A stretch of 64,000 bases of DNA, taken from contig NZ_JARJBB010000011.1 of the NCBI RefSeq assembly GCF_029269835.1, positions 1 through 64,000 on the forward strand, written 5' to 3'. The notes beneath the pieces were generated by a model, which searched no databases, had not been told where the DNA came from, and saw only the letters and a program-made list of their open reading frames with translations. The position numbers were made by a program, and so were the translations under genes. Shown here one piece after another: positions 8,232 through 17,228 of the stretch. The stretch comes from Streptomyces tropicalis (GTDB lineage Bacteria > Actinomycetota > Actinomycetes > Streptomycetales > Streptomycetaceae). Position 1 is the first letter of the stretch. Each line of letters starts with the position of its first letter.

Positions 8232-9026
8232 ATGCCGGACCGCCTGCGACTCCTCACGCTCGCCCCGCACCCCGCGCAGGGAGGCGAGCGCGGCGCCGTG
8301 CTGCTGCGGGAGCGCCCCTCCTCCCCGCCGGACGCGCCGTCGGGCGGGCGGAAGAGCGACGGACGGGGCGGCGGCCGGGGCGCCGAGGACAACCCCTTCG
8401 CCCCGCCCCCCGAGGGCACCCCGGACAGCCCGTGGCGCCCCCGCACCCCCGCGGACGGCGACGGCAGCGACGGCGACGGCGAGCCGGGCGGCTCCGAGGG
8501 CGACGGGCACTCCCCCTGGGGCCGCCAGTGGAGCGACCGGCAGCCCGGCCGGTCCCCCGGCGGCTTCGGCGAGCGGCCCCAGCGGCCCGGCGGCCCCCAG
8601 CAGCCGGGCGGCGGCCCCGGCCCCGGCCTGCGCTGGGACCCCACCGACCCGGCCCAGCGCCGTGCCCGCTACGCGCTGCTGTGCGGCATGTGGGCGTTCT
8701 TCTTCGCCCTCTTCGGCTGGGCGTACGTGGCCCTGCTGCTGGGCGCGCTGGCCGTCTACTGGGGCGGCAGCGCCCTGCGCGCCAAGCCGCGCGCCGGCGG
8801 CTCCCCCGGGCCCGCCCCCGAGGGCCGCCCGCAGACCACGGCGGCGATCAGCGGCCTGGTCACCGCCGTCCTCGCCATCGTCCTCGTCGCCGCGAACTTC
8901 ACCGCGCAGATGGTCTACAGCGACTACTACACCTGCACCAACGACGCCCTGACCAACGAGGCCCGCCAGTCCTGCGACCAGCACCTGCCGAAGGAACTCC
9001 GCGGCGTCCTGGGCGTCAAGGGCTGA
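8232..9026 (+). CDS. small membrane protein with disordered N-tail
   Basis: A 264-residue protein. Residues 1-130 are Pro/Gly/Asp/Arg-rich and probably disordered. Two membrane helices follow (LLCGMWAFFFALFGWAYVALLLGALAVYWGG and TAAISGLVTAVLAIVLVAANFT) separated by a basic, Pro-rich loop. The C-terminal ~40 residues contain two Cys (YYTCTNDAL, RQSCDQHL) and are probably outside the cell. The ATG at 8232 follows AAGGGGAAG by 11 bases; TTG at 8229 is an alternative. No function is recognised; comparable genes sit beside purN in other streptomycetes as conserved membrane proteins. Confidence 0.75.
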   Translation: MPDRLRLLTLAPHPAQGGERGAVLLRERPSSPPDAPSGGRKSDGRGGGRGAEDNPFAPPPEGTPDSPWRPRTPADGDGSDGDGEPGGSEGDGHSPWGRQWSDRQPGRSPGGFGERPQRPGGPQQPGGGPGPGLRWDPTDPAQRRARYALLCGMWAFFFALFGWAYVALLLGALAVYWGGSALRAKPRAGGSPGPAPEGRPQTTAAISGLVTAVLAIVLVAANFTAQMVYSDYYTCTNDALTNEARQSCDQHLPKELRGVLGVKG

Positions 9027-9065
9027 CGACGCGTCCCCCGGGCCGCCGCCGCTCCGTCCCCTCGC

Positions 9066-11216
9066 CTACTCCGGGGGTTCGCCGGGCGTCTCGGGGTCCC
9101 GGTTGTCCGGGGTGGCCGGGGGTTTCGGGGATTCAGCGGGCTCGGCGGGCTTCGGCGGGTTCGCGGGTTCCGGTGACCGAGAGGGCCGCCGGGTCCCGTC
9201 CCGCTCCGGGTGCTGCGGAGTGTCCCCGGAGGACGGGGAGTCCGGCCCGGCCGGGGTGGTGCCCGCCGGGGACCGGGTGTCCGGCCCGGCGGGGGTCGCG
9301 CCCGCGGCGGGCCAGGAGCCCCATCCGGCGGGATCCTTGCCCGCCGGGAACGCAGGGCCCGGCCCCGTGGGAGTCGCACCTCCCGGGGACGAGGAGTCCC
9401 GTCCGGTGGGAGGCGTACCCGCCGAGGACGGGGAGCCCGGTCCGGTGGGAGGCGTACTCGCCGGAGGCGGGGAGTCCGGCCCTCCGGCGGGGGCCGCGGC
9501 GGCCCCGGCGTCCGCCGCCGCCTGCTTCAGGGCCGCCCAGCGCGCCTCCCGGGAGGCACCTTCGAACCAGGGGGACGGGCCGCTGCCCGGGGTCTCCACG
9601 GGGAGCACGTCGTACGGCTCCAGCGTGGGGTCGTAGCGCTCCGGCTCCGAGGCGGGCCGGGCGACGCCCGCCGCCGGGACCGCCGACTCCGCCCCGGCGG
9701 ACCGGTCCCGCCGCCACGGCAGCCGCAGCCTCTCCCGGAGCCCGCCGCCGCCCGGGCGCACGGCCTCCGCGTCGCCCTCCCGGGGCCGCGCGATCCGCCG
9801 CGCGGCCGCGACCGTCGCTGCGGTCGCGGCCGCCGCGGGCCGCGGGCCCGGTGCCCAGGGCGTCGGGCGCGGCCCGGCGGCCGGCTCCACCAGTGCCCGG
9901 CCGCCCCGGCAGCGCCACGCCCGCAGCGCCAGCGCCGTCGGCACCGCCACCGCAGCCGTCCACAACAGCGCGGCCGGTCCCACCTGCCACGCCACGGGCC
10001 CGAACCGGGCGAGCGCGCCCGCGCCCAGCGGGCCGCCCGCCGGCGCCGCGAGCAGGGCCAGCGCGGCCGCGCACAGCGCACACGCCAGTGCGGCGGCGCC
10101 CACGGTGCGCCGGCACGACCAGGCCACGCCCGGCCGCAGCACCGTCCCCTTGGCGCCGTCGGCGCGCCTCTCGCGCACCGCGGCCCCGGCGACGAACCAG
10201 CCCATCGTCAGCCCGGCCGCGACCGGCACGGCGGCGCACGCCCAGTTCGACGGCGTCCCGGGCCCCGCCCCCGGCACGGCGGCGAGCAGCGGGAACGGCG
10301 GCAGTTGCGGAGCCGGCGCGGAAACGAGTGGGTTCACCACATGGCCGGTGCCGAGCACGAACCCGGGCCCGAGGGAGTAGGCGACGGCCCACAGCAGCGC
10401 GTTGGGCAGCAGCGCCAGGCACAGCAGCAGCACCGCGAACCGCCCCGACCACCCCTCGGTCAGCCGCACGAACGCGGCCTGGGTGGCCGTGCCGTGCAGG
10501 ACGAGCGACGCCCCGAGGACCACGGCCCCGCCGCCGAGGAACACCACGCCCCCCGCTCCCGCCGCCCGCGCGGCGGCACCGAGGCGGGCACGCGGACCGG
10601 TCCCCAGCAGCAGCCGCCGCGCACCGGGCGGGAGCCGGCGCAGCGCCCGGTCCAGCGGGGCGCGCGGACAGCCGTACGCCGTCCACACCCCGCTGCCGGC
10701 CGCCGCCGCGGCGACCAGGGGCGGGCAGAGGACGGTCGTCACCCAGGACGGGCGCAGCGGGCCGCTCTCCGCGTACGCCGCGGCCGCGGCGCCGACGGTG
10801 AGGTAGCCGGCGAGGACGCCCGCCCACGCGGTGCGCGCACGGACGAGCGGCCCGCCGTCGCCCCCGTCGGTCGCGTCGCGCGCCGCCCGGTGCAGCAGTG
10901 CGGCCGGCAGCGCCGGCAGGAGCAGCGGGATCACCCCGACGGGCGCGGGCACCCCGGTGAGGGTGTCGGTGCGCACCAGGTCGGCGCCGTGGGCGAGCAG
11001 CCAGAGCGACGCGGCGACGTGCAGCGCGCCGCCCGGACCGCTGTCCGGGTAGGGCGAACTGATCCACAGTCCGATGACGAGCACGGCGAACGCACCCAGC
11101 CCGAGCCCGGCCGCGATCGCCCCGCCGGCGAGCGCGGCGCCCAGGCCGGGCGAACGGTCCCGCACCCGGGTGCGCAGGGGCGGCAGCGGCGGACGTCGAG
11201 GGGGCGTCTGAGTCAC
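9066..11216 (-). CDS. DUF6350/PerM-like polytopic membrane protein
   Basis: A 716-residue protein with about nine to ten hydrophobic segments over residues 20-430 (for example GAIAAGLGLGAFAVLVIGLWI, GVIPLLLPALPAALLHR, RFAVLLLCLALLPNALLWAV). The long C-terminal tail (about residue 480 on) is Pro/Ser/Gly/Thr-rich with degenerate TPPTGPGSPSS / TPAGPDSPSS repeats. The family is annotated in actinomycetes as DUF6350 or cell division protein PerM; the actual role is unproven. GTG start. The tail is coded by a repetitive stretch that could vary in length between strains. Confidence 0.75.
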   Translation of the reverse strand: MTQTPPRRPPLPPLRTRVRDRSPGLGAALAGGAIAAGLGLGAFAVLVIGLWISSPYPDSGPGGALHVAASLWLLAHGADLVRTDTLTGVPAPVGVIPLLLPALPAALLHRAARDATDGGDGGPLVRARTAWAGVLAGYLTVGAAAAAYAESGPLRPSWVTTVLCPPLVAAAAAGSGVWTAYGCPRAPLDRALRRLPPGARRLLLGTGPRARLGAAARAAGAGGVVFLGGGAVVLGASLVLHGTATQAAFVRLTEGWSGRFAVLLLCLALLPNALLWAVAYSLGPGFVLGTGHVVNPLVSAPAPQLPPFPLLAAVPGAGPGTPSNWACAAVPVAAGLTMGWFVAGAAVRERRADGAKGTVLRPGVAWSCRRTVGAAALACALCAAALALLAAPAGGPLGAGALARFGPVAWQVGPAALLWTAAVAVPTALALRAWRCRGGRALVEPAAGPRPTPWAPGPRPAAAATAATVAAARRIARPREGDAEAVRPGGGGLRERLRLPWRRDRSAGAESAVPAAGVARPASEPERYDPTLEPYDVLPVETPGSGPSPWFEGASREARWAALKQAAADAGAAAAPAGGPDSPPPASTPPTGPGSPSSAGTPPTGRDSSSPGGATPTGPGPAFPAGKDPAGWGSWPAAGATPAGPDTRSPAGTTPAGPDSPSSGDTPQHPERDGTRRPSRSPEPANPPKPAEPAESPKPPATPDNRDPETPGEPPE

Positions 11217-11271
11217 GCCGCCATGCTCCCAACGACACGCCCCTTACCGGCGCAACAGGCGAACCTCCGTA

Positions 11272-11300
11272 GTGTCGCTCAATATACGTTTATGTACCTA
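11272..11300 (+). promoter_or_regulatory. AT-rich promoter segment before the sigma-like gene
   Basis: This is a conspicuously AT-rich stretch (TCAATATACGTTTATGTACC) in otherwise very GC-rich DNA, 20-45 bases before the start codon. It probably contains the -10 region; no exact -35/-10 pair can be assigned. Confidence 0.4.
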
Positions 11301-11317
11301 TTCACGCGAAGGGACGC

Positions 11318-12193
11318 ATGATGAAGCGGACGCACCGTCAGGATGCATCGCGTCGACGCAAGCTGACGGGACGTCTGCCGAAGGCCACCGAGCCCGCCCC
11401 CCTGACCCCCGCTCAGGCCTTCGACGCGCTCTACGCCTTCTGCGCCCCCGCCCTCGTCCGGCAGTCCTACCTGCTCACCGGACGCCACGAGCGCGCGCGG
11501 GAGGCGGTGGAGCAGGCGTTCCAGCTGGCCTGGCAGCGCTGGCCGGAGGTGGCCCGCGACCGGGATCCGGCGGGCTGGGTGCGGGCGGTGACCTACGAGT
11601 GCGCCCTCTCCCCCTGGCACCGGTTCCTCCCCCGCAACCGGGTCCCCGACCCTCCTCCCGACCCCGCCGACCGCGCGCTGCAGTCGGCCCTGATGAAGCT
11701 TCCACCCCCGTACCGCCGGACGCTGGTGCTCTACGACGGTGTGGGCCTGGACCTGCCGGAGACGGCCGCGGAGACGGAGGCGAGCACACCGGCGACGGCG
11801 AACCGCCTCATGCACGCCCGTGAGATCGTCGCGGCCCGGCTGCCCGAACTGGCGGACACCGCGGAACTGCACCGGCGCCTGGTCCGGCTGGGGTCCGCGG
11901 ACCGCTCCCGGGCACCGCTCCCCGCCACGGTGCGGACGGCCGGCGAGGCGCGGACCCGCTTCTGGACGCGCTCCGCGATCGCCTTCACGGTCACCGTCGT
12001 CGGCGCGACCGCGCTGACCCTGCGGATCGCGCCGACGCACTACGAGGCGCCGGTCTCACCGGGGCACATGGTGGCGGGCCTGCCGCCGCAGGGCGCGCTC
12101 GGGCCGCTGTCGCCCAAGGAGCTGGCCCTGCGCACGAGGCTGCGCGCGCAGGCGCAGAGCGGTCCGGAGCGGCTGCTGCCCCTGGCGCGGTGA
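11318..12193 (+). CDS. ECF sigma-like protein with membrane anchor
   Basis: A 291-residue protein. Residues ~33-100 resemble sigma region 2 (FDALYAFCAPALVRQSYLL, QAFQLAWQRWPEV, PAGWVRAVTYE) and ~120-178 resemble region 4 (LMKLPPPYRRTLVLYDGVG, TPATANRLMHAREIV). A hydrophobic helix at ~216-236 (WTRSAIAFTVTVVGATALTL) and a ~55-residue tail follow, unusual for a sigma factor. The helix-turn-helix is degenerate, so DNA binding is uncertain. Of the two adjacent ATGs, the second (11321) has better spacing from AAGGGA. No adjacent anti-sigma gene. Confidence 0.7.
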   Translation: MMKRTHRQDASRRRKLTGRLPKATEPAPLTPAQAFDALYAFCAPALVRQSYLLTGRHERAREAVEQAFQLAWQRWPEVARDRDPAGWVRAVTYECALSPWHRFLPRNRVPDPPPDPADRALQSALMKLPPPYRRTLVLYDGVGLDLPETAAETEASTPATANRLMHAREIVAARLPELADTAELHRRLVRLGSADRSRAPLPATVRTAGEARTRFWTRSAIAFTVTVVGATALTLRIAPTHYEAPVSPGHMVAGLPPQGALGPLSPKELALRTRLRAQAQSGPERLLPLAR

Positions 12194-12253
12194 CTGCACC
12201 CGCGCGACGCGTGCGCACGCGACAGGTGCACGACAGGTGCACGCGGAAAAGGC

Positions 12254-12286
12254 GGTGGGCCCGCCCCCCAAGGGGGCGGGCCCACC
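12254..12286. terminator. bidirectional terminator between the sigma-like gene and sucD
   Basis: GGTGGGCCCGCCCCC pairs with GGGGGCGGGCCCACC over a loop of about three bases, preceded by AAAA. It lies between convergent genes and can serve both. Confidence 0.85.
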
Positions 12287-12304
12287 GGCCTCGGTCGGTA
12301 CCGC

Positions 12305-13189
12305 TCAGCCGGCGAGGATCTCGCGGGCGAGCTTGGCCGTCTCGGTCGGGGTCTTGCCGACCTTGACGCCCGCGGCCTCCAGGGCCTCCTTCTTGGCCTG
12401 GGCCGTGCCGGAGGAGCCGGAGACGATGGCGCCGGCGTGGCCCATGGTCTTGCCCTCGGGCGCGGTGAAGCCCGCGACGTAGCCGACGACCGGCTTGGTC
12501 ACGTTCTCCTTGATGAAGGCCGCGGCCCGCTCCTCGGCGTCGCCGCCGATCTCACCGATCATGACGATCAGGTCGGTGTCGGGGTCGTCCTGGAAGGCGG
12601 CCAGGGCGTCGATGTGCGTGGTGCCGATGATCGGGTCGCCACCGATGCCGACGGAGGTCGAGAAGCCGATGTCGCGCAGCTCGTACATCATCTGGTACGT
12701 CAGCGTGCCGGACTTCGAGACCAGGCCGATGCGGCCCGGCTTCGTGATGTCGCCCGGGATGATGCCGACGTTCGACTGGCCCGGGGTGATGATGCCGGGG
12801 CAGTTCGGGCCGATGATGCGGGTCTTGTTGCCCTTCTTGCCGGCGTACGCCCAGAACGACGCCGAGTCGTGCACGGCGATGCCCTCGGTGATCACGACGG
12901 CCAGCGGGATCTCGGCGTCGATGGCCTCGTCGACCGCGTCCTTGGTGAACTTCTCCGGCACGAAGATGACGGAGACGTTGGCGCCGGTCTTCTCGATGGC
13001 CTCCTTGACGGTCCCGAAGACGGGTACCTCGGTGCCGTCGAAGTCCACGGACTGACCCGCCTTGCGCGGGTTCACGCCGCCCACGACCTGGGTGCCGTCA
13101 CCCAGCATGAGCTTGGTGTGCTTCATGCCGGTGGCGCCGGTCATGCCCTGGACGATGACCTTGCTGTCCTTGTTGAGCCAGATAGCCAT
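12305..13189 (-). CDS. sucD: succinyl-CoA synthetase alpha subunit SucD
   Basis: A 294-residue alpha subunit that binds CoA and carries the phospho-histidine used to make succinate plus ATP/GTP in the citric acid cycle. It starts MAIWLNKDSKVIVQGMTGATG and shows GPNCPGIITP and GHAGAIVSGSSGTAQAK (the phospho-His loop). Full length. It follows sucC by 28 bases in one operon. Confidence 0.98.
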   Translation of the reverse strand: MAIWLNKDSKVIVQGMTGATGMKHTKLMLGDGTQVVGGVNPRKAGQSVDFDGTEVPVFGTVKEAIEKTGANVSVIFVPEKFTKDAVDEAIDAEIPLAVVITEGIAVHDSASFWAYAGKKGNKTRIIGPNCPGIITPGQSNVGIIPGDITKPGRIGLVSKSGTLTYQMMYELRDIGFSTSVGIGGDPIIGTTHIDALAAFQDDPDTDLIVMIGEIGGDAEERAAAFIKENVTKPVVGYVAGFTAPEGKTMGHAGAIVSGSSGTAQAKKEALEAAGVKVGKTPTETAKLAREILAG

Positions 13190-13217
13190 GGTGTGTTGGT
13201 GTCCTCGTCCTGAGTGC

Positions 13218-14399
13218 TTACTTGGCGGCGTGGGCCAGCTCGGCGGCCTTGTCCGCCGCGCCGTCCATGGTGTCGACGCGCTGCACCAGCGGGTGGTCGG
13301 CGTCCGTGAGGATCTTCCGGCCCAGCTCGGCGTTGTTGCCGTCGAGGCGGACGACGAGCGGCTTCTCGACCTTCTCGCCGCGGTCCTCGAGGAGCTTCAG
13401 CGCCTGCACGATGCCGTTGGCGACCTCGTCGCAGGCGGTGATGCCGCCGAAGACGTTGACGAAGACGGACTTGACGTCCGGGTCGCCCAGGATGATCTCC
13501 AGGCCGTTGGCCATGACCTGGGCGGAGGCGCCGCCGCCGATGTCGAGGAAGTTGGCGGGCTTCACGCCGCCGTGGGCCTCACCGGCGTACGCGACGACGT
13601 CCAGGGTGCTCATGACGAGACCCGCGCCGTTGCCGATGATGCCGACCTCGCCGTCGAGCTTGACGTAGTTGAGGTTCTTCTCCTTGGCGGCGGCCTCGAG
13701 CGGGTTGGCCGCGGCCTTGTCGTGGAGCTCCTCGAAGTCCGGGTGGCGGAACTCGGCGTTGTCGTCCAGGGAGACCTTGCCGTCGAGGGCGATGACCTCG
13801 CCGGAGGCGACCTTGGCCAGCGGGTTCACCTCGACCAGGAGGGCGTCCTCCTTGATGAAGGTGTCCCACAGCGTGATGAGGACGTGGGCGACCTTGTCCG
13901 CGACCTCGGCCGGGAACTTGGCGGCCTCGACGATCTCGCGGGCCTTGGCCTCGTCCACACCGTCGATGGCGTCGATCGCGATCTTCGCGACGGCCTCGGG
14001 GCGGGTCGCCGCGACCTCCTCGATCTCCATGCCGCCCTCGACGGAGGCGATGGAGAGGAAGGTGCGGTTGGCACGGTCGAGGAGGAAGGAGACGTAGTAC
14101 TCCTCGACGATCTCCGGCGCGGTCTCGGCGATCATCACCTTGTGGACCGTGTGGCCCTTGATGTCCATGCCGAGGATGTCCGTCGCGCGGGCGACGGCCT
14201 CGTCCGGGGTGGCGGCGAGCTTCACGCCACCGGCCTTGCCACGACCACCGACCTTCACCTGCGCCTTGACGACCGACTTGCCGCCCAGCCGCTCGGTGAT
14301 CTCGCGCGCCGCCTCAGGCGTGTCGATGACTTCACCGGCCAGCACCGGTACACCGTGCTTGGCGAAGAGGTCCCTCGCCTGGTACTCGAACAGGTCCAC
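13218..14399 (-). CDS. sucC: succinyl-CoA synthetase beta subunit SucC
   Basis: A 393-residue beta subunit with an ATP-grasp nucleotide domain and a C-terminal CoA-ligase domain. Visible landmarks are MDLFEYQARDLFAKHGVPV, VVKAQVKVGGRGKAGGVK, EVNPLAKVASGEVIALDGKV and FVNVFGGITACDEVANGI. GTG start. First gene of sucCD; the 5' region (14400-14634) holds GTGAC/GTCAC and TGTCACA-type repeats that may be operator DNA. Confidence 0.98.
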   Translation of the reverse strand: MDLFEYQARDLFAKHGVPVLAGEVIDTPEAAREITERLGGKSVVKAQVKVGGRGKAGGVKLAATPDEAVARATDILGMDIKGHTVHKVMIAETAPEIVEEYYVSFLLDRANRTFLSIASVEGGMEIEEVAATRPEAVAKIAIDAIDGVDEAKAREIVEAAKFPAEVADKVAHVLITLWDTFIKEDALLVEVNPLAKVASGEVIALDGKVSLDDNAEFRHPDFEELHDKAAANPLEAAAKEKNLNYVKLDGEVGIIGNGAGLVMSTLDVVAYAGEAHGGVKPANFLDIGGGASAQVMANGLEIILGDPDVKSVFVNVFGGITACDEVANGIVQALKLLEDRGEKVEKPLVVRLDGNNAELGRKILTDADHPLVQRVDTMDGAADKAAELAHAAK

Positions 14400-14634
14400 G
14401 CGCTTCCGTCCCTATCAGTGATCTCGCGGTTCGTTGGATGCGTGGGCGTGCCGCGAGGGCAACGTGACGTCCGCTCTGTGTCACAAGGGAGGCGCACACG
14501 GTGTCCGTACGCGCGGCATGTCCGTCTCGCAGGTTATCGCCGCTCCCCGGGCGGCTCTAAATCGCAGGTCACACCTGAGCGGTGATACCTGTCACATGAT
14601 TCAGGCTACGTGCCGGGGCCGATCGGGGCGCGCA
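14400..14634. promoter_or_regulatory. sucC promoter region
   Basis: No gene is seen. Two repeated features stand out. GTGAC and GTCAC face each other across 11 bases near 14465-14485. TCACACCTGA and CCTGTCACATGA lie near 14570-14600. These could be regulator sites for the sucCD operon; no regulator can be named. Confidence 0.35.
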
Positions 14635-14670
14635 GGGCCTCACCGGGCTGGGGTTGGCCCGGTGAGGCCC
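14635..14670. terminator. hairpin 1 of three, between sucC and a secreted-protein gene
   Basis: GGGCCTCACCGGGC pairs perfectly with GCCCGGTGAGGCCC over an 8-base loop. It is the first of three successive strong hairpins and can end transcripts arriving from the minus-strand gene upstream. Confidence 0.65.
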
Positions 14671-14722
14671 CTCGTGCGCTCCGGGGAGGGCGACGCCGGA
14701 TGCGCCGCCCCTTCCGGGTGCT

Positions 14723-14762
14723 GGGCCGGCCGGTCCCCACCCCAATGGGGACCGGCCGGCCC
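14723..14762. terminator. hairpin 2 of three
   Basis: GGGCCGGCCGGTCCCC pairs with its exact complement over an 8-base loop, a perfect 16-bp stem. Confidence 0.6.
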
Positions 14763-14778
14763 GGCCGCGGGGGTCCGG

Positions 14779-14809
14779 CCGGGCGGCCGAAAGGCTTTCG
14801 GCCGCCCGG
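14779..14809. terminator. hairpin 3 of three
   Basis: CCGGGCGGCCGAAAG and its exact complement CTTTCGGCCGCCCGG are separated by a single base, giving a near-perfect 31-base palindrome. Confidence 0.6.
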
Positions 14810-14835
14810 TCCCGTCTCCTCGCGGAGTCCGCCGG

Positions 14836-15081
14836 TCACCGCTCGCCGGTCCCCGCCGGGGGACCTGCGTGCGGCTGCGCGTACGACTGCCCGCGCGGGG
14901 CCGCCGTACCGCAGGGTGCGTACGGCGGCCCGTCGGGGGCGCCGTACGGCTCGGGTGCGTACGGCCTCCCGCGCGGGGCCGTCGTACGCATCGGGCGCGT
15001 ACGACCTCCCGGGCAGGGGCGCCGTACGCATCGGCGTCCGTGGCGTCCCGCTCCCGGCGGGCGCCGCGGACAGGGGGTCAC
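14836..15081 (-). CDS. possible 81-codon Tyr/Pro/Gly-rich ORF
   Basis: This frame starts with a GTG that overlaps the stop of the upstream exported-protein gene by four bases (GTGA). It encodes a low-complexity peptide with repeated YAP, PYG and APRG units. The underlying DNA repeats a GTACG-centred unit. It could be a coupled small protein or simply decaying repeat DNA; there is no recognisable domain. The three hairpins lie just beyond its stop. Confidence 0.25.
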   Translation of the reverse strand: MTPCPRRPPGAGRHGRRCVRRPCPGGRTRPMRTTAPRGRPYAPEPYGAPDGPPYAPCGTAAPRGQSYAQPHAGPPAGTGER

Positions 15082-15782
15082 ACCCGGTACGGGTGCGCGT
15101 CCAGGGGGTGCTGCGCGTACGCCGGGGCGACCGCGCGGGGGACGCCGTCGGCGCCGGTGACGGCGTCCCCGGCGAGCGGACCCGCGCCGTCCGCGGCCGT
15201 GCCGGCCAGGTCGTGGACGAGGGGCACCGCCTGACCGACGGCACCGCGGCCGGCCCCGCCGGTCACCCCGCCGTCGAAGGACACCGTGCCGCCCGCGACA
15301 CCGTGCGCGGTCGCCGTGGCGTGCCCGGCCACGTCCCGCACGACCGGACCGACGGCACCGTCCACGTTGCCGACCGCCATGTCGACGGCCGAGTGGGCGG
15401 CCGAGTGGACGGCGGGCCGCACGGCCCCGGCGACGTCGTACGCGGACGGCGGCACCCCGTGCGCCACCCCCGCCCCGAGCGACACCGCCTGCCCGGCGGC
15501 GCCCTGCGCGAGCGTGCCGCCGGTGACGGCGGAGACGGTGCCGCGCAGAACGTCGGCGACCCGGCGCCGGCCGACCGTCCCGGTGACGGTGCCGCCCGCC
15601 GAGCCGGTCGCGGTCGCGGTCGCGGTCGCGGTCGCGTCGGCGGCGGGCGTGGTGGCGTGCGCGTCCGGGACGGACAGCCCGGAGGCGGGCAGCTCGTCCG
15701 CGCCGGCCGCGGCGGAGCCGAGGGTCCGGGCACCGGTGACGCCGGCGGCGATGACGATCGAGCGGCGGAAGTTCTTGTTCAT
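15078..15782 (-). CDS. exported Ala/Gly/Val-rich protein of unknown function
   Basis: A 234-residue protein starting MNKNFRRSIVIAAGVTGARTLG, a plausible signal peptide with cleavage near SAAAGADE. The mature part is Ala/Gly/Thr/Val-rich with a run of alternating Ala-Thr and repeated GAVGPVV / GAVRPAVH units containing spaced His. No catalytic motif is seen. It may be a cell-surface structural protein. It lies 258 bases downstream of another exported low-complexity protein on the same strand. Confidence 0.6.
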   Translation of the reverse strand: MNKNFRRSIVIAAGVTGARTLGSAAAGADELPASGLSVPDAHATTPAADATATATATATGSAGGTVTGTVGRRRVADVLRGTVSAVTGGTLAQGAAGQAVSLGAGVAHGVPPSAYDVAGAVRPAVHSAAHSAVDMAVGNVDGAVGPVVRDVAGHATATAHGVAGGTVSFDGGVTGGAGRGAVGQAVPLVHDLAGTAADGAGPLAGDAVTGADGVPRAVAPAYAQHPLDAHPYRV

Positions 15783-16040
15783 GCGTGGGTCAGGTCCTTC
15801 GGTGTCCGGGACGCCCGGCGGGACCTTCGCGGTCCGGGGCACCCGGTGAAGCGGTTCGGAAAGGTCCGGCGCCTGTCGCGGTCGAGGTCCGGCCCGGTGG
15901 TGCGGGGACCGGGGGACGCGTGTCACGGCTCCGGCGGGTCCGTCCGGGCGGCCACGGGAGGAACGGCGGCGCTCCGGACGGCGGCAGACCTGTCTCCGTC
16001 CCGCGCGGCAGTGTCCGGCGGGGCGGGCGGCCGGCATCCG

Positions 16041-17228
16041 CTAGCCGGGGAAGACGGGGATGGGCCGGTGCCGGTCCCGGGGCCCGGCGGAGTCGGCGGG
16101 AGCGGCCGCGCCGGGCAGCAGCGGCAGCGGGGCGATGCCGGCCAGGGCGACGGCCTGCGCGTCGGCGTACCGGGGCGCACCGTTGCCGACCGCGGACTGG
16201 GTGACCAGCGTGCCGTCCGGGCCGCCGGTCGGCGCCTGCGGCATCGGCGACCGGCCGGTGCCGGGGGCGCGGAGGTCCACGACGCCCGGCAGGGACACGA
16301 GGCTCACGGACCGCGGGCCGAACTCGGCGTCGGACGGCCGGTGTCCCGCCGTGACACCCGACCGGGAGACCGGACCGCGAACGGTGGGGACGGGCGCGGC
16401 GGCCGGTCCCGTGCGCCGTGCACCTCGCGCCGGGTCGGCGGGCGGCGGAGGCGTCTCGCCCGGCCGCCCTGACGCACCGGGCACGCCCGGAAGGCCGGGG
16501 AGTCCGGGTGCGGGCGCGGGCGCGGCGGGCGCGGGGGCGGCGGGAAGTACCGGGAGCAGAGCCGCCGGCGACACCGGCACCTGCGCCGCGGCCAGGTCCC
16601 GCGTCACCGAACCGACCAGGTCCCCGACGGGCCGCGGAACCAGTCCGGTCACCGTCTCCACGACGCCGCCGGCCGTCGCACGGACACCGGCGCCCCCGGC
16701 CCCCGCACCGTCGAGCACCGAGCCGCCGGACGCGGGGCCGCCGGGGCGCCGGGCGCCTACGGCATCGGGTGCGCCGGTGCGGCGCGTGGAGGCGGGGGCC
16801 GGTACGGCCCCGGCGGCCGCCGGGGCGTCTCCGGCTCGCGCGGAACCGCCCGGACGCGGATGGCCCACGCGGTACGAAGTGGCCTCCGGACGCGGAGCGC
16901 CCGTCGGAGACGAAGGGGCGTCCTGGCGCCGGGGGGCGTGCGGGCCGGCCACCGAGCGCGGGCCGTCCGCGGCGGTCGCCGACAGCGACGTCACCGCAGC
17001 AGTGGCGCCGCCGCTGGGACCCGTGGCACCGGCGGCACGAACTCCGGCGGCACCCGTGGCGCCGACCGAGGGCGCCGCCGGCCGGTCGGCCGCGTGCGCC
17101 TGCTCCCCGCAGAGGAAGCCGACGGTGAACAGGACGCCCACGAGCAGGCCCAGGTGCACCGCACGCCGGCAGGCCGCCGTGCGCATCACACGCAGGGCGG
17201 CAGCGGGCAGGACTGCGGGCCAGGCCAA
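16041..17228 (-). CDS. exported Pro/Ala/Gly-rich protein of unknown function
   Basis: A 395-residue protein. I chose the TTG at 17228 because a perfect GGGAGGA lies nine bases before it; an open frame to 17315 lacks such a site. A signal-type helix (AVHLGLLVGVLFTVGFLCG, then EQAHAAD) follows a basic stretch. The rest is low complexity, with a GLPGLPGVPGASGRPG collagen-like patch near the middle and a hydrophobic patch LVPRPVGDLVGSVTRDLAA. No domain is recognised; surface location is likely. Confidence 0.6.
   Translation of the reverse strand: MAWPAVLPAAALRVMRTAACRRAVHLGLLVGVLFTVGFLCGEQAHAADRPAAPSVGATGAAGVRAAGATGPSGGATAAVTSLSATAADGPRSVAGPHAPRRQDAPSSPTGAPRPEATSYRVGHPRPGGSARAGDAPAAAGAVPAPASTRRTGAPDAVGARRPGGPASGGSVLDGAGAGGAGVRATAGGVVETVTGLVPRPVGDLVGSVTRDLAAAQVPVSPAALLPVLPAAPAPAAPAPAPGLPGLPGVPGASGRPGETPPPPADPARGARRTGPAAAPVPTVRGPVSRSGVTAGHRPSDAEFGPRSVSLVSLPGVVDLRAPGTGRSPMPQAPTGGPDGTLVTQSAVGNGAPRYADAQAVALAGIAPLPLLPGAAAPADSAGPRDRHRPIPVFPG

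Noticed and set aside
9066..9560. Repetitive TCCGG/GGGAG stretch considered as a repeat array or CRISPR
   Set aside because: It is the coding sequence of the Pro/Ser/Gly tail of the DUF6350 protein; the units are degenerate and there are no constant repeats with unique spacers.
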